From assembly GCA_936924235.1 (NCBI GenBank), contig CAKZHN010000334.1:1-27692 (forward strand): 27,692 nt of DNA, in the 5' to 3' direction. Made by a program: the position numbers and the translations under genes. Position 1 is the first letter of the stretch. Every line of letters starts with the position of its first letter. Shown piece after piece: positions 15,424-23,151 of this stretch. Under the pieces are notes generated by a model. That model made no database searches, was not told the origin of the DNA, and saw only the letters and a program-made list of their open reading frames with translations. This DNA is from an uncultured Rhodoplanes sp. Lineage in GTDB: Bacteria; Pseudomonadota; Alphaproteobacteria; Rhizobiales; Xanthobacteraceae.

Positions 15424-16436
15424 GCGATCTTCTTGGACGACTGCACCTGCGGCGTGCCGCGTGCAGCCTGCGTGAGCGCGCGCACGATGGTCCGGCGCGC
15501 GAGATCGATCTTGAAGTTGTTGTGGCCGTAGCCCTTGGCGTCGCGCAGGAACACGTCCGCGGCGCGGGCGAAGGTCGTGGCGTTGGCGGGCTGGCCGCGC
15601 AGCGCGGCTTCGGCCTCCTTGTCGCGCCACGGCTTGTGGGCGACGCCACCGAGCGCGAAGCGGCCTTCCTTGATGGTGTCGCCGTCCATCTCGAAGCCTG
15701 CCGCAACCGAGATCAGCGCGAACGCGTAAGACAGCCGGTCGCGGATCTTCAGGTAGGTGTGGTTCTTCGCAAAGCCCTCGGCCGGCAGCTCCACCGCGGT
15801 GATGATCTCGCCGGCCTCGAGATTGGTGTCGCGCTGCGGCGTATCGCGGGGCAGCCGGTGGAAGTCCGCAATCGCGATGCTGCGGCTCCCTGACGGGCCG
15901 GTGACGTGAATCGTCCCTTCCAGGATCATCAGCGCCACGCACATATCCGACGGATGCGTCGCGATGCAGGATTCGCTCGCGCCGAGAATGGCGTGGATGC
16001 GGTTGTGACCTTCGCGCGCCGCGCAGCCGCTGCCCGGCTCGCGTTTGTTGCACGGCATCGTGGTGTCGTAGAAATAGGCGCAGCGCGTGCGCTGCAGGAG
16101 ATTGCCGCCGGTCGACGCCATGTTGCGGAGCTGCTGCGAGGCGCCGGCCATGATGGCGCTGCCGAGCACCGGATAGCGCGCTTCGATCTGCGGGTGATAG
16201 GCCAAGTCGGTGTTGCGGACCAGCGCCCCGATGCGAAGACCGCCGCCCGGCGTGTCCTCGACCTGCTTCAGCGGCAGCCGGGTGATGTCGATCACCGTCG
16301 CGGGCTTCTCCACGTCCATCTTCATCAGATCGATCAGGTTGGTGCCGCCGGCGATGAACTTCGCGCCCGGATTGCCGGCCATCTGCCGCACGGCGTCCGC
16401 GACGTCGTGGGCCTGCGCATACTGGAATTCGATCAT
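15420..16436 (-). CDS. paoB: PaoB-like FAD subunit with extra iron-sulfur cysteines
   Basis: This 338-residue FAD-binding subunit (CoxM/YagS family) passes electrons from the iron-sulfur subunit to the acceptor. FAD-contact stretches are AGGTNLIDLMK (residues 29-39) and ASTGGNLLQRTRC (107-119). The segment with Cys119, Cys129 (MPCNKREPGSGC) and Cys138 is the insert that in E. coli PaoB helps hold a [4Fe-4S] cluster. It marks this enzyme as the PaoABC kind and not CO dehydrogenase or xanthine dehydrogenase. The ATG (16434-16436) overlaps the paoA stop, and the TGA overlaps the paoC ATG, so all three are translationally coupled. The length is close to that of E. coli PaoB. Confidence 0.92.
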   Translation of the reverse strand: MIEFQYAQAHDVADAVRQMAGNPGAKFIAGGTNLIDLMKMDVEKPATVIDITRLPLKQVEDTPGGGLRIGALVRNTDLAYHPQIEARYPVLGSAIMAGASQQLRNMASTGGNLLQRTRCAYFYDTTMPCNKREPGSGCAAREGHNRIHAILGASESCIATHPSDMCVALMILEGTIHVTGPSGSRSIAIADFHRLPRDTPQRDTNLEAGEIITAVELPAEGFAKNHTYLKIRDRLSYAFALISVAAGFEMDGDTIKEGRFALGGVAHKPWRDKEAEAALRGQPANATTFARAADVFLRDAKGYGHNNFKIDLARRTIVRALTQAARGTPQVQSSKKIA

Positions 16437-16912
16437 GACCGCGCCCCCATCGCCTGCTGGATCGCCGCGACGATGTTGGTGTAGGCGCCGCACCGGCAGA
16501 TGTTGCCGCTCATCAGCTCGCGGATCTCCTCCGCGGTCTTCGCCCTGCCCTCGGCAATGAGCCCCGCCGCCGAACAGATTTGCCCCGGCGTGCAGTAGCC
16601 GCACTGGAACGCATCGTGGTCGATGAAGGCCTGCTGCAGCGGATGCAGCGTGCCGTTTTTCGCCAGCCCCTCGATCGTGGTGATGTGCGCGCCGTCATGC
16701 ATCACCGCAAAAGTGAGACACGAATTGACGCGCCGGCCTTCGATCAGCACCGTGCAGGCGCCGCACTGGCCCTGGTCGCATCCCTTTTTCGTGCCCGTGA
16801 GATCGAGCCGCTCGCGCAGCAGATCGAGGATGGTGGTGCGCGGATCGACGGTAACGTTGTGGGGGGTGCCGTTGATGGTCAGGTTGATGGAATGTTGTGC
16901 AGGATTGCTCAT
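16433..16912 (-). CDS. paoA: PaoA-like [2Fe-2S] subunit of aldehyde oxidoreductase
   Basis: This 159-residue iron-sulfur subunit carries both clusters of the family. The plant-type cluster Cys are C45, C50, C53 and C65 (GCDQGQCGACTV and NSC). The second-domain Cys are C104, C107, C139 and C141 (QCGYCTPGQ and ICRCGAY). A GGAG run spaced eight bases before the ATG (TTGGAGCATTGA just upstream) supports the start. Unlike E. coli PaoA, which carries a Tat signal and is exported, this protein begins directly at the ferredoxin fold (INLTINGTPHNVTVD). The enzyme is therefore predicted to be cytoplasmic unless another start upstream was missed. It is the first gene of the paoABC operon. Confidence 0.93.
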   Translation of the reverse strand: MSNPAQHSINLTINGTPHNVTVDPRTTILDLLRERLDLTGTKKGCDQGQCGACTVLIEGRRVNSCLTFAVMHDGAHITTIEGLAKNGTLHPLQQAFIDHDAFQCGYCTPGQICSAAGLIAEGRAKTAEEIRELMSGNICRCGAYTNIVAAIQQAMGARS

Positions 16913-17182
16913 TCAATGCTCCAATGGAGGCGGACGCGCTGCGGCGGCAGGCGTGGAGTAATTGGATACCGATGTTGAATTGCTCTTGGGGCCGCCCATC
17001 TTGGCGCGGGCGTGTGGAGTCGCGACCGTTCCTTAAACTAAGTCCGAACAGGCGATCCGGTATCCATTCTGCAAAAAATTATCCGGCCACCGCAAAACAA
17101 AACGCCGCAGCCGAAGAGCGCGCATGGGACCCATGCCGCGGCTTGACCAAGGGCGCAGATCTAACGGCAGGGCCGGCCGGCC
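16913..17182 (-). promoter_or_regulatory. Probable paoABC promoter and operator region
   Basis: This 270-base gap holds no gene. It lies upstream of paoA and downstream of the coxL-like gene, both on the - strand. It is the most AT-rich patch of the area: 17068-17100 contains A-runs, and on the - strand reads GGATAATTTTTTGCAG. The 9-mer TGGATACCG occurs at 16963-16971 and, inverted, at 17058-17066 (CGGTATCCA), about 87 bases apart, as a possible paired operator. A CATGGG/CCCATG palindrome sits at 17123-17135. No confident -35/-10 pair can be named. Confidence 0.35.
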
Positions 17183-19549
17183 TCATGTCCCAGGCGCGCT
17201 CTTAAATCCCGACGCGGTTTTGCCGGCCTGAATCGCCCGCCAGACGCGCTCGGGCGTGACCGGCATTTCGAGATGCTCGACGCCGAACTCCGCCAGCGCG
17301 TCCACGATGGCGTTGACCACCACGCCCAACGCCGGCGTCGTGCCGCCCTCGCCGCCGGCGCGCACGCCGAGCGCATTGCCGGGCGCCAGCGTCTCGCTGA
17401 GCTCGGTCGTGAATGACGGCAGCCGGTCGGCGCGCGGCAGCGCGTAGTCGAGGAGCGAGCCGGTCAGCAGCTGGCCTGAGGCCGAATCGTAATGCGCATG
17501 CTCCCACAGCGCCTGGCCCACACCCTGCGCAATGGCGCCGTGGGTCTGTCCGTGCAGGATCAACGGGTTGATCGCCCGGCCGACGTCGTCGATCGCGGTG
17601 TAGCGCACGATCTCGACCAGGCCGGTGTCCGGCTCGACCTCGACCTCGCAGACGTGGCTGCCGAACGGAAAGGCCGGAATCCGGACCGTCTCGTCGCAAT
17701 CCGCCGAAAGCGCACCGCGCAGATTCTCCGGCAAGTCGCTGCGGCGGCCCGCAGCCGCTGCCACCTCGAAGAGGCCGATGGAACGATCCGTGCCCTTCAC
17801 GGTGAAGCGGCCGTCGGCGAAGGTCACGTCAGCGGCGTCGGTTTCCAGCACGTGCGCGGCGATCTGCGCCGCTTTCGCGATGACCCGCTCCGAGGCCTTG
17901 CCCATGACAATGCCGGCCATGCGCATCGAGCGTCCGGAGTGGGAGCCGCCGCCAATCGGCACGATGTCGGTGTCGCCCTGGATCAGCCGCACCTGCTCCA
18001 CCGCCGCGCCGAGCCATTCGGCGACGCACTGCGCGAAGCTCGTTTCGTGGCCCTGCCCGCTCGACAGCGTCCCCACCGTGACGTCGATCCGGCCTTCGGG
18101 CAGCACGTCGACCTTGGCGTATTCGCGCGGGTCGCCGCTCGTCGCCTCGATGTAATTGGCGATGCCCAGCCCGCGAAGCCTGCCCTTCTTCTTGGATTCG
18201 CGGCGGCGCTTCGCGAACCCCTTCCAGTCGGCGAGCGCCAGCGCGCGGTCCATGGCCTTGCGGTAGTCGCCGCTGTCGTAGGTCATGCCCAACGGATTGG
18301 CATAGGGCTGCGCCGAGGACGGGATGAGATTGCGGCGCCGCAAAGTGAGCCGGTCCACGTCGAGCTGCCGCGCCGCGATATCGATCAGCCGCTCGATCGC
18401 GAACATGGCCTCCGGCCTGCCGGCGCTGCGGTACGGATTGGTCGGCGGCGTGTTGCTCAGGATCGCGCGGGCGCGCACATGCGCCACAGGAATTCGATAG
18501 ACCGACGTCAGCAGCTCCGTGCATTTCACCAGCGGCACGTATTTCACGCTGTGCGCGCCGGCGTTGCTGACGATCGAGCCGCGCAGCGCGAGAAAGCGGC
18601 CATCGCCGTCCATGGCGAGCTCGATGTCGATCACCTGGTCGCGGCCCTGGTAGTCGCTGGCGAAGGCTTCCGTGCGCTCGCAGACCCACTTCACCGGACG
18701 GCCGACGCGTTTGGCCGCCCAGACCACCAGAGCGAACTCCGGATAGAAGGCGTTGCGGGTGCCGAAGTTGCCGCCGACATCGCCGCACTCCACGCGCACG
18801 TCGGACAGCGGCACGTCCAGCACGCCGGCCAGCTCGTGCTTCTGCCGGACCACGCCGCCGCTGCCGGCGTGCAGCGTGTAATGCTTGCGGTCCGGGTCAT
18901 AGACGCCGATCGCGGTGCGGGCGTCGAGCGGCACGCCGGTGACGCGCTGCACCCAGGTCTCCAGCTTCGCGACATGCGTGGCGCGTTTGAAAGCGGCAGC
19001 GACGGCTTCGGCGCTGCCCACATCGGCGTCGACGCAGGTGTTGGCGACATCCTCGTAGAGCTGCGGCGCGCCCGGCAGCGCTGCGGCGGGCGTGGCGGTG
19101 ACCGAGGGAAGCAGCTCATAGTCGATCGCGACGAGTTCGGCTGCGTCCTTCGCGGCGCTGAGGCTCTCGGCGATCACCATCACGACCTGCTCGCCGACAT
19201 GGCGGACGCGATCATGGGGCAGGATGTCCTGCGGCGCGTAGCCAAAGCCCGACCCGTCGCTGTTTCGCAAGAGAATGTCGGCCGACGCCTTGGTCGGGAT
19301 CGGCGAATGCGGCACGGGCTTCAGCCCGTCGGCCACGACATCGGCCCCGGTCAGCACCGCGAGCACGCCCGGCACGCGGCGCGCAGCCGTGGCGTCGATC
19401 GACCGGATGCGCGCATGCGCGTGCGGCGAGCGAACGAACACGGCGCGGACTTCGCCCGCGATGCTCACGTCGTCGCTGTAGCGGCCGCCGCCGGTGAGGA
19501 GCCGCAGGTCCTCCTTGCGCGTGAAGGGCTTTCCGATCGTGGCTGGCAT
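17183..19549 (-). CDS. Lone xanthine-dehydrogenase/CoxL-family molybdopterin subunit
   Basis: This 788-residue molybdenum-cofactor-binding catalytic subunit hydroxylates a carbon, typically of an N-heterocycle, aldehyde or aromatic acid. The start MPATIGKPFTRKEDLRLLTG is the standard form-II CoxL-like opening. A longer in-frame extension to 19780 is antisense to the next gene and is not used. Other marks are GDVGGNFGTRNAFYPEF, PPTNPYRSAGRPEAMFAIER and AGGEGGTTPALG (Glu734 as the likely catalytic base). The active-site loop reads YRSAGR and not the Cys-containing AYxCSFR of true CO dehydrogenase, so CO oxidation is unlikely. It has no adjacent FAD and [2Fe-2S] subunit genes of its own. It begins 16 bases after a binding-protein gene in the same operon. 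Confidence 0.87.
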   Translation of the reverse strand: MPATIGKPFTRKEDLRLLTGGGRYSDDVSIAGEVRAVFVRSPHAHARIRSIDATAARRVPGVLAVLTGADVVADGLKPVPHSPIPTKASADILLRNSDGSGFGYAPQDILPHDRVRHVGEQVVMVIAESLSAAKDAAELVAIDYELLPSVTATPAAALPGAPQLYEDVANTCVDADVGSAEAVAAAFKRATHVAKLETWVQRVTGVPLDARTAIGVYDPDRKHYTLHAGSGGVVRQKHELAGVLDVPLSDVRVECGDVGGNFGTRNAFYPEFALVVWAAKRVGRPVKWVCERTEAFASDYQGRDQVIDIELAMDGDGRFLALRGSIVSNAGAHSVKYVPLVKCTELLTSVYRIPVAHVRARAILSNTPPTNPYRSAGRPEAMFAIERLIDIAARQLDVDRLTLRRRNLIPSSAQPYANPLGMTYDSGDYRKAMDRALALADWKGFAKRRRESKKKGRLRGLGIANYIEATSGDPREYAKVDVLPEGRIDVTVGTLSSGQGHETSFAQCVAEWLGAAVEQVRLIQGDTDIVPIGGGSHSGRSMRMAGIVMGKASERVIAKAAQIAAHVLETDAADVTFADGRFTVKGTDRSIGLFEVAAAAGRRSDLPENLRGALSADCDETVRIPAFPFGSHVCEVEVEPDTGLVEIVRYTAIDDVGRAINPLILHGQTHGAIAQGVGQALWEHAHYDSASGQLLTGSLLDYALPRADRLPSFTTELSETLAPGNALGVRAGGEGGTTPALGVVVNAIVDALAEFGVEHLEMPVTPERVWRAIQAGKTASGFKSAPGT

Positions 19550-19565
19550 GAGTGTCCCGCGGCCT

Positions 19566-20534
19566 TCAGTCCGTGAGCTCGGTGAGGCCCGGCATGAACA
19601 GCCGGTCCACGTCGAACCCCGCAGAAACCGTCCCGGCCCGCTGCTCCATCTCGACCAGATTGCGCGCCTTCGCGCGCGAGACCTTGCTGCCCGGCTCGAA
19701 ATATTCAATCCGGCGGAGATAATCGTAGCTGCTTTCCGCATCCCCCCTGTCCGAGCGGGCGGCCTTGACCAGCAGCTCAATCGCTTCGCTGCGGTTCGCG
19801 GGGTCCGCGAGCCAGGCGACGCTCTTGTCGGTCGCCGTCAGGACACGCTTGACGGCCGGCATGTTGGCGGCCGCCCAGCGCCGGTAGACCGCCATGCCGG
19901 TGAACGGAAGGTCCTTCACATAATCGGCGGCGAGGCCCAGCGTGACGAAGCCCGCGGCCGTGGCCTGGAAGTTGAGCGGCGGCAGCACGACCGCGGCGTC
20001 GACGACGCCCGCTTTCAGCGCCGCGAAGCGCGCAGCCGCGACGCCGGCCGGAATGGTCGTGTAGTCGCCCTTCTTCAGGCCGTTCGCGATCATCATTCGC
20101 TCGAAATAGACCGTGGTGATGTCGTTGTCGGCGCCGACCGAGATGGTCTTGCCCTTGAGGTCGGCGATCGACTTGAGGCCGGGCTTGCCGATCAGCACAT
20201 AGGGCGCGGCGTTGCCGACCACGCGGATCAGCGCCAGCGACGCGCCCTTGTCGATGGCCCGGATCGGATCGGTGATGCCGACGCTCAGCGCCACGTCCAG
20301 CGAGCCTGCGGTGAGCTGCTGCGTGACAGCCGCTCCGCTCTGCGCGAAGTTCAGTTCGAGATCGAGGCCTTCGGCGGCGAAGAAGCCCTTGTGCACGGCG
20401 ACATAAATCGCCCACAGCGGCGCCTGGCCGCCGAGCGAGCCCGCAATGACCTTGTCGGCCGCCTGCGCGGCCGGGCCAAACGCCGAGCCGGCAAGCAAGA
20501 GGGCACAGCAACACGCTGCGCGAAGCGCATGCAT
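19566..20534 (-). CDS. NMT1/THI5-like (SsuA-type) periplasmic substrate-binding protein 1
   Basis: This 322-residue exported binding protein probably delivers a small organic substrate to an ABC importer. The signal peptide is MHALRAACCCALLLAGSAFG with cleavage after the AQA near residue 25. A GGGGAAA run precedes the ATG. The core pattern SIADLKGKTISVGADNDITT followed by RFAALKAGVVDAAVV is typical of the NMT1/THI5/SsuA fold. It is a clear paralogue of the binding protein at 23148-24131, for example in the LKGK(T/V)IS(V/I)G and NDIT stretches. It lies between the UbiD-type gene (66 bases upstream) and the CoxL-like gene. No permease or ATPase is nearby. Confidence 0.87.
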   Translation of the reverse strand: MHALRAACCCALLLAGSAFGPAAQAADKVIAGSLGGQAPLWAIYVAVHKGFFAAEGLDLELNFAQSGAAVTQQLTAGSLDVALSVGITDPIRAIDKGASLALIRVVGNAAPYVLIGKPGLKSIADLKGKTISVGADNDITTVYFERMMIANGLKKGDYTTIPAGVAAARFAALKAGVVDAAVVLPPLNFQATAAGFVTLGLAADYVKDLPFTGMAVYRRWAAANMPAVKRVLTATDKSVAWLADPANRSEAIELLVKAARSDRGDAESSYDYLRRIEYFEPGSKVSRAKARNLVEMEQRAGTVSAGFDVDRLFMPGLTELTD

Positions 20535-20600
20535 CGGCGTTTCCCCGAGCGCTTGCTTTATGTGAGCTGGCGGCCCGCGCTCACCGTCGCCGCCAGTCGC

Positions 20601-22214
20601 TTACAGGCCTGAATTCGGATCGTGATAAAGATCGCCGACGATGGCGGTCACGCCGGGCTTCGACGATGCGAGGTGATAGCGGCCGTCGCGATCGCGGCCG
20701 AGCCGCCCGCTCTGCCGCAGTTCGTCGAGCTTGCAGGCGACCTCGCGGCCGTCATCGCTGCCGAGCGACTCGACCAGGTCCGCGTAGAACATCGGCGATG
20801 CGCCCAGCGCCTGCTCGACGGTCTGAAATCGCGCCGGGCCGCTGAACACCTTGGCTGCGCTTCGCGTCAACGGAATCTCGCCGTTCCGGCCGAACGGCTT
20901 GGTGCAGTCGAATCCCGACTTGGCTCCGGTACGCCGCCCCTGCAGCGAAGGGTCCATCGACATACCCGGGATGCCCTCGAGGATCATCAGATCCTTGTCG
21001 GCCTGGAACCGGGTGCCGAGCGCCCATTCGACCTGCAAGTCGTTGCGGATGTCGATGTCCTCATCGAACACGAAGACATGCTTCAATCGCGCTATCCCTC
21101 CGAACAGCGCCGCGATCGCAAGCCGCGCTTCGCCGAAGCTCTTCTGCCGGATCGAGACGCGGAGCGTGTTCGAGCCGCCGGACGTATGCCGCGAGTACGC
21201 CGCGACCGGATCGCGGCCGGCGACGCGCAGCACCCGCATCGCCTCGGCCTCGACCCGGATGGCGCTGATGTTCTGGCTGTCGGTCTGGTCGAGCACGAAG
21301 GCCGAGCCGTGCTGCAGCGTGTGATGCAGCATGTCTCGGCGCATGGTGATGGCGGTGCAGTGGAACACCGGGTCCATGTGGATCGAACCGTAATAGCCCA
21401 TGTACTCGCCGAACGGTCCTTCCGGCTCCACGTAGCCGCGCTCGTCGAGATAGCCTTCGAGCGTCATCTCGGCGTCGGCCGGCACCAGGATGTCGTTGGT
21501 CAGGCTCTTGACCACCGGAACGGCCTCACCGCGCATGGTCGCGATCAAAGCCAGCTCATCGCCGGGATGCCGCATGGTCGCGGCAAAGAAATCGATCGGA
21601 TGCGTGCCGAGCGTGAACGTGATCGGCAGGCGCTCGCCGCGCGCCACGGCCGCCGTGTAGATGCGCTTGAGATCAGACGGCGCCGTGACGTTGGTGCCGG
21701 TCTCGTAGCGGTTGCGGAGGCTCAGGCGCCGGCAGCCGACGTTGCGCCGGCCCGTCGCCGGATCGATCACATAGTCGGTGGCGGAGCTGATGTAGCAGCT
21801 GCCGTCATAGGCGTGGTGCGGATAGAACGGCAGCTTGGTGAGATCGACGTCCTTGCCGCTGATCTGCACCGCATGCACCGGCGCGTCCGCCGACGGGATC
21901 TCCACGAACGGCTTCGGATTGGCGAGCCGCTTGAAGTACTCGTCGTAGATTTTCTCCTCGGTGGTGTCGAACGCCGCGATCAGGCGCTTCCGGCTGGCGC
22001 CGGTCTTGGCGACGATCTCGAGCTTCTCCGGCCCCGCATTCCGAAACAGCACCGCCTTCTCGGTGCGCTCGATCATCGTGCCGAGGCTGGTCAGCGGCAC
22101 GGGCTCGTCGTGGACCTCGACCTCGCCCATGTCGATCAGCCGATCGACGAAGCGGCGCAGGCGAAACTTCTCCAGATCCAGCTTGGACGCGGCAGGCATC
22201 GTCATCGTGTTCAT
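20601..22214 (-). CDS. UbiD-family decarboxylase (prenyl-FMN dependent)
   Basis: This 537-residue protein belongs to the UbiD family, which reversibly decarboxylates aromatic, heteroaromatic or unsaturated acids using prenylated FMN. Family marks are the N-terminal LRRFVDRLIDMGEV, the cofactor region TGRRNVGCRRLSLRN, and GYVEPEGPFGEYMGYYG, in which E265 and E270 match the acidic catalytic residues of Fdc1/UbiD. Also present is DEDIDIRNDLQVEWALGTR, the metal- and substrate-site block. A GGGAAA run precedes the ATG at 22214. The length is slightly above E. coli UbiD. The UbiX partner that makes prenyl-FMN is not in the window. The setting, with a hydroxylase, an SDR and a monooxygenase, argues for catabolism and not ubiquinone synthesis. 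Confidence 0.92.
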   Translation of the reverse strand: MNTMTMPAASKLDLEKFRLRRFVDRLIDMGEVEVHDEPVPLTSLGTMIERTEKAVLFRNAGPEKLEIVAKTGASRKRLIAAFDTTEEKIYDEYFKRLANPKPFVEIPSADAPVHAVQISGKDVDLTKLPFYPHHAYDGSCYISSATDYVIDPATGRRNVGCRRLSLRNRYETGTNVTAPSDLKRIYTAAVARGERLPITFTLGTHPIDFFAATMRHPGDELALIATMRGEAVPVVKSLTNDILVPADAEMTLEGYLDERGYVEPEGPFGEYMGYYGSIHMDPVFHCTAITMRRDMLHHTLQHGSAFVLDQTDSQNISAIRVEAEAMRVLRVAGRDPVAAYSRHTSGGSNTLRVSIRQKSFGEARLAIAALFGGIARLKHVFVFDEDIDIRNDLQVEWALGTRFQADKDLMILEGIPGMSMDPSLQGRRTGAKSGFDCTKPFGRNGEIPLTRSAAKVFSGPARFQTVEQALGASPMFYADLVESLGSDDGREVACKLDELRQSGRLGRDRDGRYHLASSKPGVTAIVGDLYHDPNSGL

Positions 22215-22338
22215 CGCATTTCCCGGGCGCGCAATGAATTCACTCGATCAGGCCGTGCGGCGATCTGAGCGCATTCCGTTCCGGCGGGCAAGATGGCCGG
22301 CCGGCCCACCTCTCAGGTTCTTTTCAGTGGAACGCGCG

Positions 22339-23151
22339 CTACGGCAGGACCGGCCGGCCTTCCGGCCCGATGCGGCCCTTGAAGGCGACGTAGCCGCCGT
22401 CGATCAAAAGATCGGTCGCGGTGACGAACGAGGCGTCGTCCGAGGCGAGATAGGCCGCGCCGGCCGCGATCTCCTCGGGCTCGCCCGGGCGGTTGGTCAG
22501 ATGCGTCGGACCCATGCGGGCCTTGGCCTTGTCCTTGCCGCCCGAGCGCGCGCTGGAGCGCTCGGTCAGGATGAAGCCCGGCGAGATCGTGTTGGCGCGG
22601 ATGTTGTCCGCCGCATGGTCCATCGCGAGGATGCGCGTGAAGTGAATCAGCGCCGCCTTGGTGGTGCAATAGGGCGAGCGCAGCGCGACGCCGAGATGCC
22701 CGAGCTGCGACGCGATGTTGATGATGCTGCCGCCGCCCGCGCGGCGCAGCTCCGGCACGCCGAACTTGCACATCAGGAACGCGCCGGTGAGGTTGACGCC
22801 GATCGCCTCGTTCCATTGCAGCAGCGTCAGGGTCTCCACCGTGCCGTCGGGCGTCACAGTCGCCGCCACATTGACCAGCGTGGTGATCCGGCCGAACGCC
22901 GCGATGGCGCGCTTCACGGCTTCCGCCGCGCTCGCCTCGTTCGACACATCGACGCCGAAGCCGCTGGCCTTGCCGCCCGCCTCGACCACGGAACGTGCCG
23001 TGGCCAGGGCCTTGGCCGGCTCGAGATCGGCGATCGCCACCGCGGCGCCCTCCGATGCAAAGCGGCGCGCGATCGCGCTGCCGATCTCGCCGCCGCCGCC
23101 GGTGATCAGTGCGACGCGCCCTTCCAGCCGCTTGGACATTACCGTGGTCAT
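22339..23151 (-). CDS. Short-chain dehydrogenase/reductase
   Basis: This 270-residue classical SDR is likely an NAD(P)-dependent alcohol or dihydrodiol dehydrogenase. The coenzyme motif is ITGGGGEIGSAIA (family TGxxxGxG) and the catalytic set is a Ser in ASQLGHLG with YCTTK. A motif often written NNAG reads NVAA here, a visible departure. SPGFILT matches the usual PG after the active site. An Asp in IADLEPAK after the second strand suggests NAD rather than NADP preference (general rule for the family). The start overlaps the stop of the upstream binding-protein gene (23148-23151), and a second in-frame ATG four codons later is also possible. The stop is 124 bases before the UbiD-type gene. 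Confidence 0.9.
   Translation of the reverse strand: MTTVMSKRLEGRVALITGGGGEIGSAIARRFASEGAAVAIADLEPAKALATARSVVEAGGKASGFGVDVSNEASAAEAVKRAIAAFGRITTLVNVAATVTPDGTVETLTLLQWNEAIGVNLTGAFLMCKFGVPELRRAGGGSIINIASQLGHLGVALRSPYCTTKAALIHFTRILAMDHAADNIRANTISPGFILTERSSARSGGKDKAKARMGPTHLTNRPGEPEEIAAGAAYLASDDASFVTATDLLIDGGYVAFKGRIGPEGRPVLP

Noticed and set aside
14017..15531. + strand open frame of 504 codons opposite paoC
   Set aside because: Low-information Arg/His/Leu-rich translation, antisense to clear molybdopterin motifs.
15424..16053. 5' extension of paoC to give a 959-residue protein
   Set aside because: The extension overlaps paoB in another frame and has no domain content. The ATGA overlap at 15420-15423 gives the normal start.
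17183..19549. True aerobic CO dehydrogenase large subunit
   Set aside because: The AYxCSFR active-site loop of form I CoxL is absent (YRSAGR here), and there are no coxS or coxM genes alongside.
17492..19576. Long + strand open frame (694 codons) opposite the CoxL-like gene
   Set aside because: Arg/Ala/Gly/His-rich translation without any family motif, wholly antisense to a gene with clear domains. A GC-rich shadow frame.
20622..22268. + strand open frame of 548 codons opposite the UbiD-type gene
   Set aside because: Shadow composition. The UbiD catalytic motifs are on the other strand.
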